From NCBI GenBank assembly GCA_905181595.1, contig CAJIYI010000001.1, positions 835,938 to 899,937 on the forward strand: DNA of 64,000 nucleotides, in the 5' to 3' direction. The DNA is from an uncultured SAR86 cluster bacterium (GTDB lineage: Bacteria > Pseudomonadota > Gammaproteobacteria > Magnimaribacterales > D2472). The notes below the pieces were generated by a model that searched no databases, was not told where the DNA came from, and saw only the letters and a program-made list of their open reading frames with translations. The position numbers were made by a program, and so were the translations under genes. Below are positions 17,857 through 26,483 of the stretch, piece by piece (the first letter of the stretch is position 1; each line of letters starts with the position of its first letter).

Positions 17857-19533
17857 TCATTTACCCAAAGAACTGAAAACTTCTCGACCGCCGACAATAG
17901 TTAAGATATTCTTTGATTCCAAAATTTCATGATCCGGAATAGTCATCAAATTTTTATTAAAAACAGTAAAATCTGCTAACTTGCCTTTTTCTATAGTGCC
18001 TTTTACATCCTCCTGAAATGAAGCAATCGCTGGCCAAATAGTAAACATTTTCAGCGCTTCCTCTCTTGTTACACGCTGGTTAAGATTCCATCCTTTATCA
18101 TAAAACCCATCTACATCTTTTCTAGTAACAGCTGCATAGAACTCAATTAGAGGATCTCCAATCTCCACTGGAGCATCTGTGCCACCGGGTATAATAAGAC
18201 CAAGATCAATTAAGTCTCTCCAGGCGTAGGCGTTATCGATCCGATCCAACCCAAGTCTATCAACAGCGAAATGAAGATCTCCAATTGCATGGGAAGGTTG
18301 CATTGAGGGAATTATTCCAAGTTTAAGAAATCGCTTCTGATCAATTGGCATAATATTCTGTGAATGCTCAATGCGCCATCTGGGCTCAGCAAGTCCTGAA
18401 TTATTGCCTATGCTTAAGGCTTCTTCATACCAATCTAGAACAACTCTGTTTGCATGATCACCAATGGCATGAGTAGCAATTTGAATTCCTGATTTGAGAG
18501 CTTTTAATAGCTTAGGTTTTGTTTCTTCTTCAATGAAAATAAAATGTCCATTTCCATCATAGTCATCATATTTTTCTAACAAGGCAGCCCCTCTTGAGCC
18601 CAAGGCGCCATCAGAATACATCTTAATGGTTCTTACTATAAGGTAATTATCCGGATCCAATAATGGACCTTCATCCAATAATCTTTCTGCAGGCAATCCA
18701 TCATCAACCATTACATAGACTCTCTGCAATAATTCACCCTGAGATTTAATTTCCTTTAATATAGCAATATCATCATATGTTGCACCTGGGGTATGTATCT
18801 GAGTCCAACCTAAGCTCACATTCCTCTGCAAGCCTTGAAGAAATGCTTCTTTATCCATCGCTAATGATGGTTTCGGAGTAAGGTCTGTGACTAAACTCAT
18901 AGCTGTATCGACAAGTAATCCAGTAAGTTGGCCGGCAGCATCTTGCTCAATAAAACCTCCTTGAGGATTAGGAGTGGCGGATGTAATGTTTGCTAAATCT
19001 AAAGCCATAGAATTTGCAACAATTGCATGACCATCTGCTCTTTCAAGAACCACAGGATTTTCTGGAGAAAATATATCTAAATCTTGCTTGGTTGGAAAAC
19101 GTTTTTCAGGCCAAATCTTATCTATCCAGCCTCTTCCAACGATCCATTCACCTGACTCTTTTGTAAGAATATACTTCTTAACGGCTTCCAATGTTTCATT
19201 TAAAGAATTAATTCCTTGAAGATTTAGGGTCAATTCTCTATAACCAATTCCTTTGAGATGTCCATGGGCATCCACAAACCCAGGAAAAATATATTGGCCT
19301 GTTAAATCAATAATTTTAGGGGTTCCACAGAATAAATCTTTATCAAGAAGATTGTTGCTTACATCCACAATCAAACTATCTTTAATTGCAATAGTTTTGG
19401 CTGTTGGCTGATTCTTATTGCCCGTATAAACAGTTCCATTTGCAAGAATTAAATCAGCGAATATGCATTCAGCCATACTGGAAATGGATAATATTAAAAG
19501 AAATAATGATGAAACTAATCTTTTGCAGGCCAT
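17857..19533 (-). CDS. Exported YtcJ-like amidohydrolase
   Basis: The 558-residue protein has an N-terminal signal peptide (about 1-23) and the amidohydrolase 3 layout: DLILANGTVYTG, metal motif FPGFVDAHGHLKG, GRGWIDKIWPEKR, a further histidine motif ATHAIGDHANR, EHSQNIMPIDQKRF and IPGGTDAPVEIGDP. The family hydrolyses amide or carbamate bonds with a metal centre; substrates are mostly unknown. It is downstream of, and in the same direction as, the SDR at 19549 (15-base gap). Confidence 0.88.
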   Translation of the reverse strand: MACKRLVSSLFLLILSISSMAECIFADLILANGTVYTGNKNQPTAKTIAIKDSLIVDVSNNLLDKDLFCGTPKIIDLTGQYIFPGFVDAHGHLKGIGYRELTLNLQGINSLNETLEAVKKYILTKESGEWIVGRGWIDKIWPEKRFPTKQDLDIFSPENPVVLERADGHAIVANSMALDLANITSATPNPQGGFIEQDAAGQLTGLLVDTAMSLVTDLTPKPSLAMDKEAFLQGLQRNVSLGWTQIHTPGATYDDIAILKEIKSQGELLQRVYVMVDDGLPAERLLDEGPLLDPDNYLIVRTIKMYSDGALGSRGAALLEKYDDYDGNGHFIFIEEETKPKLLKALKSGIQIATHAIGDHANRVVLDWYEEALSIGNNSGLAEPRWRIEHSQNIMPIDQKRFLKLGIIPSMQPSHAIGDLHFAVDRLGLDRIDNAYAWRDLIDLGLIIPGGTDAPVEIGDPLIEFYAAVTRKDVDGFYDKGWNLNQRVTREEALKMFTIWPAIASFQEDVKGTIEKGKLADFTVFNKNLMTIPDHEILESKNILTIVGGREVFSSLGK

Positions 19534-19548
19534 AGTAGAATTTATTTA

Positions 19549-20286
19549 TTAAGTATCTTGGGCAGTCGGTCTTATAACAATCTCATTAACTGAAACGCCC
19601 GGGTCCTGCTGCAATGCATAAACAATGGATTCTGCAACTCTCTCTGCTGGTTGTGCAATAGCGCCCAGTCCTCTGCTCATCAAAGCCTCCATCATAGACT
19701 CATCCTTAATTGTAAATGCAAGTTCCGTTGTAAATGCTCCGGGGTAAATGCAAGTAACTTGAATTTTACCAGCCGACTCAACGCGGAGACCTTCAGAAAT
19801 AGCTCGTACAGCATATTTAGTTCCAGAATAAACTGCACTTCCCGGCATGACTCTTTTGCCAGCTACCGATGAAATATTAATAATCTGACCTGATTCCCTT
19901 TCAAGCATGTGTGCATAAACTGAATCAATTCCATATAAGACACCTTTAATATTTACATCAATCATTTGATCCCATTCATCTGTTCTGCCTTTCTTAATTA
20001 GTGATAAGGGCATGATTCCAGCATTGTTTACCAATGAATCTATGCGTCCAAAAGTCTTTATTCCGTGCTGAGCCAAAGCATGCATCTGCTCTTTAGAGGT
20101 TACGTCTGTAACCATATAAGTTGAGGCATCAGAGCCTAATTCAGCGCAAAGCTCCTTCAGCTTTTCTTCTCTTCTTGCTCCTAAAATAACTTTTGCTCCA
20201 TGGCTCACTAACATTCTTGCAGCCTCTCTTCCAAAGCCTGAGCTAGCACCAGTAATCATTACAACCCTATCTTTTAAATCATTCAT
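19549..20286 (-). CDS. SDR family NAD(P)-dependent oxidoreductase
   Basis: The 245-residue classical short-chain dehydrogenase has the cofactor motif ITGASSGFGREAA, NNAGIMP, the catalytic serine in NISSVAG and the YSGTK catalytic Tyr/Lys pair. It resembles clavaldehyde dehydrogenase-like broad SDRs. Its start follows the stop of the nuclease gene directly (stop at 20287, start at 20286), so it is part of one operon with the neighbouring SDR and nuclease. Substrate unknown. Confidence 0.88.
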   Translation of the reverse strand: MNDLKDRVVMITGASSGFGREAARMLVSHGAKVILGARREEKLKELCAELGSDASTYMVTDVTSKEQMHALAQHGIKTFGRIDSLVNNAGIMPLSLIKKGRTDEWDQMIDVNIKGVLYGIDSVYAHMLERESGQIINISSVAGKRVMPGSAVYSGTKYAVRAISEGLRVESAGKIQVTCIYPGAFTTELAFTIKDESMMEALMSRGLGAIAQPAERVAESIVYALQQDPGVSVNEIVIRPTAQDT

Positions 20287-20976
20287 TTATTCTCTCCCTA
20301 AAATTTCGTGCGTTTTATAATACTCGATTATCCTCTGCTTCCATCGGCCAGTAAAACTATCGAATTCTTTCTTTTCAACTAAAAACTCTTTAAACAGCAG
20401 ATCCCTATCCACCATTAAAATTGCAATGGAGTCTATGTTGGTTTCATACATAACATTATGCGCATTGGCATAGGCTGCGCCTTGCAAGAAATAATCTTCT
20501 ATCCAATCTTTTCGTTTAATCTTTTTAGCAGTTTTAAAATCTATGATAGTAGGCCTGCCCTTAAAGACTCCAATGCAATCTGCTGTTCCGGCATATAAAC
20601 CATCAACAACCAAGCCAGATTCAAGCCCCCAGACCTCATCAATATCAACCAGACAATCATCAACAAACCTTTTTGCTATTTGATGCGCCATTAGACCTAA
20701 GCGATCTTCTGAAAAATCTTGCCACTCAACTCCATTAAGATAGTTTTCAATTGCTAAGTGAACTGCAGTTCCTATGGTTGTGGCCTCAAGGACAACCTCC
20801 TTTGCAGTTTTTGGTCCAACTCTTCTTTTCCATGCATCAATCCCAGAATGATCACCGGTCGCAGAAAGTATTGTGGTGACAGAGGGAACTAAATTTTCCT
20901 TAGAATCTTGATAATAACGAACGTCATTTTTTTCAACGCGAATCAACTCAGGATATGTGTACTTATTATTAATCAT
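20287..20976 (-). CDS. PD-(D/E)XK nuclease, RecB/phage exonuclease-like
   Basis: The 229-residue protein shows the RecB-family nuclease motifs in order: GTAVHLAIENYL, a conserved Glu in GLESGLVV, GTADCIGVF with the metal-binding Asp, IIDFKTAKK with the catalytic Asp and Lys, and the downstream QGAAYA motif. The layout is that of phage-type exonucleases and MGME1-like DNA ends-processing enzymes. It is sandwiched, without gaps, between two SDR genes in what looks like a metabolic operon, an odd setting for a DNA enzyme. Its native role is unknown. Confidence 0.8.
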   Translation of the reverse strand: MINNKYTYPELIRVEKNDVRYYQDSKENLVPSVTTILSATGDHSGIDAWKRRVGPKTAKEVVLEATTIGTAVHLAIENYLNGVEWQDFSEDRLGLMAHQIAKRFVDDCLVDIDEVWGLESGLVVDGLYAGTADCIGVFKGRPTIIDFKTAKKIKRKDWIEDYFLQGAAYANAHNVMYETNIDSIAILMVDRDLLFKEFLVEKKEFDSFTGRWKQRIIEYYKTHEILGRE

Positions 20977-20985
20977 TACAAGGAG

Positions 20986-21747
20986 TTAATTGATAGATGA
21001 GCCGCCATCAACTGAGATGATTTGTCCCGTGATAAATGAGGATCTTTCTGACAAAAGAAAAGCAACCATCTCCCCAATCTCTTCAGGCTCGCCTATTCTT
21101 CTTAACAACGAAGACTTCTCTAGAGCTTCCTTGGCACTTGGCTCTTCTTCAAAATACCTTTTAACGCCTGGTGTATTAATAGTTCCAGGTGAAACTGCAT
21201 TCACTCTAATATTTTTTCTTGCTAATTCTTTTGCAACCGATTGAGTTAAATTATTGACTGCGGCTTTGCTGGCAGCATAAATAGAATTAAATGCATAACC
21301 TGTTAAGGCAGAGTTTGAGGAAATATTTACTATTGATGCCGGATTACCATGATGTTTTAAATACTTAATTTCAGCCTGCAAGCACTTCCACAAGGCTGTG
21401 AAAGTTAAATCTAAAGTTGCTTGCACATCTTGGAGCGCATAATCCTCAACTGGTCCAATGCCTTTGGAGGCAGCTGCGTTATTGCAAATACAGTCAAGAC
21501 GGTTAAATTTTTCATGTGCAAACTCAATCATTGCTGCGATAGCAGTCTCATCCGTTAGATTGGCTTGAAAGCTAATCGCGGCATCCGGGATATTAGAATT
21601 AATTTGATCTGACACTTTCTTGGCAGCATCTCCATTCAAATCAACTAAGACAACCTTTGATCCATGGGCGGCAAGAACTTTGGCTATGCCCTCTCCGATG
21701 CCTTGGCCCGCGCCAGTAATAAGTGAAATTTTTCCATCTAGATCCAT
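20986..21747 (-). CDS. SDR family oxidoreductase
   Basis: The 253-residue protein is a classical SDR: ITGAGQGIGEGIA for NAD(P) binding, NNAAASKG, the catalytic serine in NISSNSALTG, YAASK with the Tyr/Lys pair, and the C-terminal ITGQIISVDGG typical of FabG-like enzymes. It follows the alpha/beta hydrolase gene by two bases and precedes the nuclease by about ten, so it belongs to the same run of minus-strand genes. Likely a 3-hydroxyacyl or alcohol dehydrogenase. Confidence 0.88.
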   Translation of the reverse strand: MDLDGKISLITGAGQGIGEGIAKVLAAHGSKVVLVDLNGDAAKKVSDQINSNIPDAAISFQANLTDETAIAAMIEFAHEKFNRLDCICNNAAASKGIGPVEDYALQDVQATLDLTFTALWKCLQAEIKYLKHHGNPASIVNISSNSALTGYAFNSIYAASKAAVNNLTQSVAKELARKNIRVNAVSPGTINTPGVKRYFEEEPSAKEALEKSSLLRRIGEPEEIGEMVAFLLSERSSFITGQIISVDGGSSIN

Positions 21748-21748
21748 A

Positions 21749-22669
21749 TTAGAGTCCAGTTAAATTATTTTTTAAAAAACTAATTACGTGTTGATAAGTA
21801 TCCATTTTATCAGTTTCATTAAGGGTTTCATGCCTAGCACCCTGAATCAATAATAACGTACTCTTACAGCCAGACTCAACAAGGCTATTGTGCAACTCTG
21901 TAGTTCCCTTGCCCATGCCGCCAACCGGATCTTCACTGCCAGAGAAAACTAATACAGGCATCTCTTTTGAAATTAATCCTAGGTTGTTTGGAATGAAGAT
22001 ATTTGAAACACCCTCAATGACATCTAACCAAAGCTGATTGGTTACCACAAACCCACACAAGGGATCTTTCGTATAATCGTCTACACTTGATTGATCTCTT
22101 GTGAGCCAGTCATTGGGCGTATTCGTATCCTTAAACTTTGCATTAAAACCTCCAAAGATAGTTTTATGGAGAAAATTACTATAGCCAGAAGGTCCAAGTC
22201 TCATTGTTTCAATCCTAACCAGTAATTTTTGTACAATAGTTTCGAGAGCTTTAGGTTTGGAAGAACCTGAAATGAGGGCTGCATTAAAATCTGTAACTTT
22301 TTGAAGAGCGGACATTGCAATCCAGGAACCCATGCTATGGCCAAGTAAGATATGAGGCAATTCTGGGTATTGCATCACTGCCCATTTATGAATCAAAATG
22401 AGATCATCCACAAGACAATCCCAACCGCCCTGTGCAGCAAAAAAACCCATCTTGCCATCCACCAGCCTATCTCCATGACCCCGATGGTTATGAATAATTA
22501 CATGAAAGCCCTCGTTATTTAAGTGACTAATAAAGTGCTTGTATCTCCCTAAATGCTCAGCCATGCCATGTGAAATTTGGAGAACTCCAAAAATTAAATC
22601 CTGCTTTGATTCATGCAGTACAAAATCTAATGTGTCTTGGGAACTATTATCTAATGGTATTATCTGCAT
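21749..22669 (-). CDS. Alpha/beta hydrolase, monoacylglycerol lipase/lysophospholipase type
   Basis: The 306-residue protein has the serine aminopeptidase S33/Hydrolase_4 pattern: ISHGMAEHLGRY, HNHRGHGDR, the nucleophile motif LLGHSMGSWIA, an acid in FSGSEDPVGG and the catalytic histidine in GARHETLNE. It should release fatty acids from monoacylglycerol or lysophospholipid. The ATG at 22669 is preferred to one 18 bases upstream because the family normally starts near this point. It heads the SDR-nuclease-SDR-amidohydrolase run and is divergent from the FabH-like gene. Confidence 0.85.
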   Translation of the reverse strand: MQIIPLDNSSQDTLDFVLHESKQDLIFGVLQISHGMAEHLGRYKHFISHLNNEGFHVIIHNHRGHGDRLVDGKMGFFAAQGGWDCLVDDLILIHKWAVMQYPELPHILLGHSMGSWIAMSALQKVTDFNAALISGSSKPKALETIVQKLLVRIETMRLGPSGYSNFLHKTIFGGFNAKFKDTNTPNDWLTRDQSSVDDYTKDPLCGFVVTNQLWLDVIEGVSNIFIPNNLGLISKEMPVLVFSGSEDPVGGMGKGTTELHNSLVESGCKSTLLLIQGARHETLNETDKMDTYQHVISFLKNNLTGL

Positions 22670-22703
22670 AAGAATATAAAATAACATGTAATAGGTAAAA
22701 ATT

Positions 22704-23819
22704 ATGCACGATATATATATTTCTGGGACAGGCCACTGGAAGGCTCAGCATCTAGTCACAAATGAGGAGATTGTTTCATCATTTAATGAATATGTTCGGC
22801 TCTACAACATAGAACATGAGGAAGAAATATTAAAGGGCTCCAAAGAAGCTTTGGGACCCTCTTCTGTTGAATTCATTGAAAAGGCATCGGGCATTAAAAC
22901 TAGATATCTAATTGATAAGAAGAATTGTTTAGATATTAACGTGATGAAGCCTATTTTAAGTCCAGAAAATCCAGGCAAAATCTCAATACTAGCAGAAATG
23001 AGTATTCATGCTGCAAAAGAAGCGCTTGATCAAGCAGGTATTCAAGCCAAAGATGTCGATGCGGTCATTCTTGGAACATCTCACATTTCTAGGAACTATC
23101 CTGCAATAGCATGCGAGGTAATGGATGAGCTTGGCATTGAAGGTTATGGTTATGACATGCTCATTGGGTGCTCTTCAACTACGTTTGCTATTAGCAATGC
23201 CTACAGCGACATAGCCTCAGGATTGGCTGATACTATTTTAGTTATTAACCCTGAGCTAACCTCCCCTCACAATGATTTCACTCTTAGAGATAGTCATTTT
23301 ATATTTGGAGATGCTTGTGTTGCCACAGTTGTTCAGAAGGATTCAACCTCAAAAAATAGAGCTAGAATTCTTGATAGAAAATTAGTCACTCAATTTTCAA
23401 ATAATATTAGAAGTGATTTTGGTTATTTAAATAGAGTGGAAGAGCCTCCAAAGGATAAGAAAGATTTATTTTTTAAACAAAATGGTAAGGGTGTCTTTAA
23501 AGAGGTCTGCCCAATGGTTGCAAGTCTCGTTACCGATCAATTGAGTCGTCTTGATATTCCAGTTTCAGATATTTCTCAATTCTGGCTTCATCAAGCCAAT
23601 GCAAATATGTGTCGAGTAATAATGACCAGAATACTTGGAACAAGTGACTATGATCCCGATATGGCCCCTATGATTTTAAGTGAGTTTGGAAATGTTGCAT
23701 CTGCAGGATCCGTTCTCTCCTATCACCTGAACAACAATCTTCAGAAAGGTGATAAAGGAATCATTTGTTCGTTTGGTGCTGGATATTCTATTTGCTCTCT
23801 TGTTATTGAGCGAGCCTAA
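22704..23819 (+). CDS. Beta-ketoacyl-ACP synthase III-like (FabH family) enzyme
   Basis: The 371-residue thiolase-fold protein has an intact Cys-His-Asn triad: Cys156 in LIGCSSTTFAI, His296 in WLHQANANM and Asn330 in FGNVASAGSV. It is about 50 residues longer than typical FabH, with an insertion near residues 40-90. It should perform a decarboxylating Claisen condensation with acyl-CoA or acyl-ACP. It stands apart from other fab genes, so it may belong to a special lipid pathway or act as an alternative initiation enzyme. TspO follows ten bases later. Confidence 0.85.
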   Translation: MHDIYISGTGHWKAQHLVTNEEIVSSFNEYVRLYNIEHEEEILKGSKEALGPSSVEFIEKASGIKTRYLIDKKNCLDINVMKPILSPENPGKISILAEMSIHAAKEALDQAGIQAKDVDAVILGTSHISRNYPAIACEVMDELGIEGYGYDMLIGCSSTTFAISNAYSDIASGLADTILVINPELTSPHNDFTLRDSHFIFGDACVATVVQKDSTSKNRARILDRKLVTQFSNNIRSDFGYLNRVEEPPKDKKDLFFKQNGKGVFKEVCPMVASLVTDQLSRLDIPVSDISQFWLHQANANMCRVIMTRILGTSDYDPDMAPMILSEFGNVASAGSVLSYHLNNNLQKGDKGIICSFGAGYSICSLVIERA

Positions 23820-23828
23820 AATACTGGA

Positions 23829-24260
23829 ATGAAATATTTTCTGCCTTTGCTTGTCATTGCATGCTCGGTCATAGGATCTTTAGCTAATGTCTTTATAAGC
23901 TCTGATAGCTGGTATGTGGATCTCGTAAAAAGCCCGCTGAACCCACCCAGCTTCGTCTTTGGAATTGTATGGCCAATTCTTTATGCGCTAATGGCATTTG
24001 TATCATTTAAGTCAGCAGATAAAATTTGGAAACTATTCATACCGCAGTTAATACTTAACGCAGCTTGGTCGTGGATGTTCTTTTTTATGCATGCACCTTT
24101 GTTGGCATTAATAAATATCACGATACTGATATTTTTAAATCAAAAGATCTTAGTAATCCTAAAAATTGAATCTAAATTATTATTTTGGCTATATTTACCA
24201 TATGTCTTATGGCTTTCATTTGCAGCATTCTTAAATGCTTCGATTGTTTTTCTAAATTAG
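23829..24260 (+). CDS. tspO: TspO/MBR family membrane protein
   Basis: The 143-residue protein has five predicted helices and the TspO signatures SPLNPPSFVFGIVWPILYALM, shown here in part as NPPSFVFGIVWPILY, and AAWSWMFF. Family members bind porphyrins and other hydrophobic ligands and influence stress and photosynthetic regulation. It follows the FabH-like gene by ten bases. The C-terminal end overlaps the convergent NupC gene by four bases. Confidence 0.88.
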   Translation: MKYFLPLLVIACSVIGSLANVFISSDSWYVDLVKSPLNPPSFVFGIVWPILYALMAFVSFKSADKIWKLFIPQLILNAAWSWMFFFMHAPLLALINITILIFLNQKILVILKIESKLLFWLYLPYVLWLSFAAFLNASIVFLN

Positions 24261-25519
24261 AAAATTCCTATTACCAAGCCTGTCATGCATGAGGCAAGCG
24301 TTGCCCCAACCAGTGCTTTTAAAGAAACTTTAATCAGATCATTTTTTCGCTCTGGCGCCATTGCGCTAATACCTGAAACCAAAATACCAACTGAAGAGAA
24401 GTTAGCAAAGCCACACAAAGCATAAAGAGTGATCAGTTTTGATCTTTCAGATAAGACACCTGGTTCAATGTTAGCCAAAGCACCATATGCAACAAATTCA
24501 TTTAGGGCGGTTTTTAAGCCAAGTAACTCAGCAGAAGCCAAAGTTTCTGACAGCGGAATTCCCATTAACCACACAATTGGAAAAAACATATACCCTAATA
24601 TTAATTGCAGAGAGAGATCAGTAATTCCAACCCAGCCACCTGCAATCCCTAAAATAGAATTAAGTAGCGAAACTAATGCAATAAAAGCAATAAGAATAGC
24701 ACCAACGTTAAGACAGATATCCAAGCCATCACGAGTTCCCCTGGTAATTGCATCCATTGAACTGTCATAGACTTTAGGAATTGAATTACCATCAAAGTTA
24801 GTAACTTCTGCAGACGGAATCATAATATTTGCGTACATGATTGCCGCTGGAATAGAAAGAATAGAGGCTGAGACAAGATGTTGTATTAAATTCAAATCCG
24901 GAAACTGTGGTTGGAGCATAGAAACTAAAGCAATCATGATAGAGCCAGACACAGTGGACATACCCGCAGTCATTAGAATTAGAAGTTCTTTTTCGCTCAT
25001 CCGCGAAAGATATGGTCGCACGAGTAACGGCGCTTCGACCTGACCCATAATAATATTAGCAGTAGCGCCTAGACCGATTGGTCCCCCAATATTAAAGAGT
25101 TTCTCAAAAACCTTTGAAACAGCTCTAATTATCAAAGGCAATATATTCCAAAACCAAAGCAAGGCTGAGAGACTAGAAATAACAATAATTAAAGGCAGTA
25201 TTTGAAAGGCAAAGATCATTGAATTACCAGCACCAGATGCCTCAAATGGAGAATTAGAGGAATTACTTAAATAACCAAATACAAACTCAGCACCCTCTTG
25301 TGTCGCTGCCTGTAATGAACTTACGCCATCAGAAAGATAAGCAAATATTTGGACAATAAATGGGATTTTCAACAAAGCAAAGGCAAGAATAATTTGAAAA
25401 ATAATGGCTACAAAAATGTATCTATAGTTAATGGAGGTGCGGTTTTGAGAGAATGGAATGGCAATGCAAACCAAGCCAACGAAACCAATTAGAATTTGTA
25501 AAATAGATGTAATAGTCAT
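24257..25519 (-). CDS. NupC-type concentrative nucleoside transporter
   Basis: The 420-residue polytopic protein matches the CNT family: GAGNSMIFAFQILPLII, NIIMGQVEAPLLVRPYL and the C-terminal CGFANFSSVGILVSG. These transporters take up nucleosides with Na+ or H+. It lies three bases after the 2OG-Fe oxygenase gene, so the two are probably cotranscribed. Confidence 0.9.
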   Translation of the reverse strand: MTITSILQILIGFVGLVCIAIPFSQNRTSINYRYIFVAIIFQIILAFALLKIPFIVQIFAYLSDGVSSLQAATQEGAEFVFGYLSNSSNSPFEASGAGNSMIFAFQILPLIIVISSLSALLWFWNILPLIIRAVSKVFEKLFNIGGPIGLGATANIIMGQVEAPLLVRPYLSRMSEKELLILMTAGMSTVSGSIMIALVSMLQPQFPDLNLIQHLVSASILSIPAAIMYANIMIPSAEVTNFDGNSIPKVYDSSMDAITRGTRDGLDICLNVGAILIAFIALVSLLNSILGIAGGWVGITDLSLQLILGYMFFPIVWLMGIPLSETLASAELLGLKTALNEFVAYGALANIEPGVLSERSKLITLYALCGFANFSSVGILVSGISAMAPERKNDLIKVSLKALVGATLASCMTGLVIGIF

Positions 25520-25522
25520 GGC

Positions 25523-26425
25523 TTAGTATAACTTAATTGCTTTCAGTCTTTCCTCTAAGAAATCATGTGCGCTAATGCTCTCAAGGGAATCATCAACAAT
25601 AGAATGAAGCTCTACATTTGGAGATGGATGAAGAAAAAAAGGCATGCTATATCTAGAGGATCCGCTTGCGTTGTGATCAACTACTCTGTGAGAAGTGCTT
25701 TTTAATTGCTGCCTTGTAACCAGCTGCATCATGTCTCCTATATTACAAACAATTGATTTGCTTTTTGCATCAATTGGGATCCAATCACCGTCTGGATTCT
25801 TAACTTCTAAACCTGATTCCTCTGCACCAACCAATAAAGTAATTAAATTGATATCAGCATGCGCCCTTGCTCTATAGATGTTTGAAGTATCAGAGACTGG
25901 AGGATAATGGAGAAGTCGAAGCAATGAATTTCCTTTGCTAACCCAGTCATCAAAAAAATTGGGTTCTTTGTGCAATATCACTGCTATAGCACTCAAGACC
26001 TTCATCCCAAGTAGATTTAAATCATTGAATAAGCCATCAAATTGAGAATTAAATTCAGGCAGTTCAGCAACATTTATATTTGAAGTAATTCTTGCATCAA
26101 AGGAGTCATCCGTGATCGGGCCGTGATGCCAGAATTCTTTCATGTCAGGAGTAGTTTCACCTAATGCAGTTTCTTTGCCAAATGGTGTGTATCCCCTAGC
26201 GCCTCCCATCTCAGGGTGAGCGTAAGTATTCTTTGTAGCTTCTTCTAATTCAAAGAATTTCTTGCTCATAGAATAGCTTGCAGACAATAGATCATCATCA
26301 ATACCATGGTCAGTAATTGTAAAAAATCCATGGGTTGTTAAAGCATTTTTAAGGGCTTTAATAGTATCGGGATCCCGATCATTGATTAGGGAAAAAGAAA
26401 ATTCAGGTATTGAATTGAAAGACAT
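25523..26425 (-). CDS. 2-oxoglutarate/Fe(II)-dependent oxygenase, isopenicillin N synthase family
   Basis: The 300-residue protein has the DIOX_N region (THGFFTITDHGI) and the 2OG-FeII oxygenase domain with the iron ligands His189 and Asp191 (AHADINLITLL) and His246 (TSHRVVD), plus the 2-oxoglutarate-binding Arg258-x-Ser260 (SRYSMPF). The substrate is unknown. Linkage to a NupC transporter three bases downstream suggests a nucleoside or related compound as substrate, which is only a contextual guess. Confidence 0.87.
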   Translation of the reverse strand: MSFNSIPEFSFSLINDRDPDTIKALKNALTTHGFFTITDHGIDDDLLSASYSMSKKFFELEEATKNTYAHPEMGGARGYTPFGKETALGETTPDMKEFWHHGPITDDSFDARITSNINVAELPEFNSQFDGLFNDLNLLGMKVLSAIAVILHKEPNFFDDWVSKGNSLLRLLHYPPVSDTSNIYRARAHADINLITLLVGAEESGLEVKNPDGDWIPIDAKSKSIVCNIGDMMQLVTRQQLKSTSHRVVDHNASGSSRYSMPFFLHPSPNVELHSIVDDSLESISAHDFLEERLKAIKLY

Positions 26426-26446
26426 GTTTTATTTTAACAAAAAAAA

Positions 26447-26464
26447 GGGCGGTGAATACCGCCC
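26447..26464 (-). terminator. Rho-independent terminator after the Oar-like receptor gene
   Basis: GGGCGGT and ACCGCCC form a perfect seven-base-pair stem with a GAAT loop. It is followed on the minus strand by a run of eight T residues, 20 bases after the receptor stop codon at 26484. Confidence 0.93.
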
Positions 26465-26483
26465 TTTTTAAAATTAACCTCTC

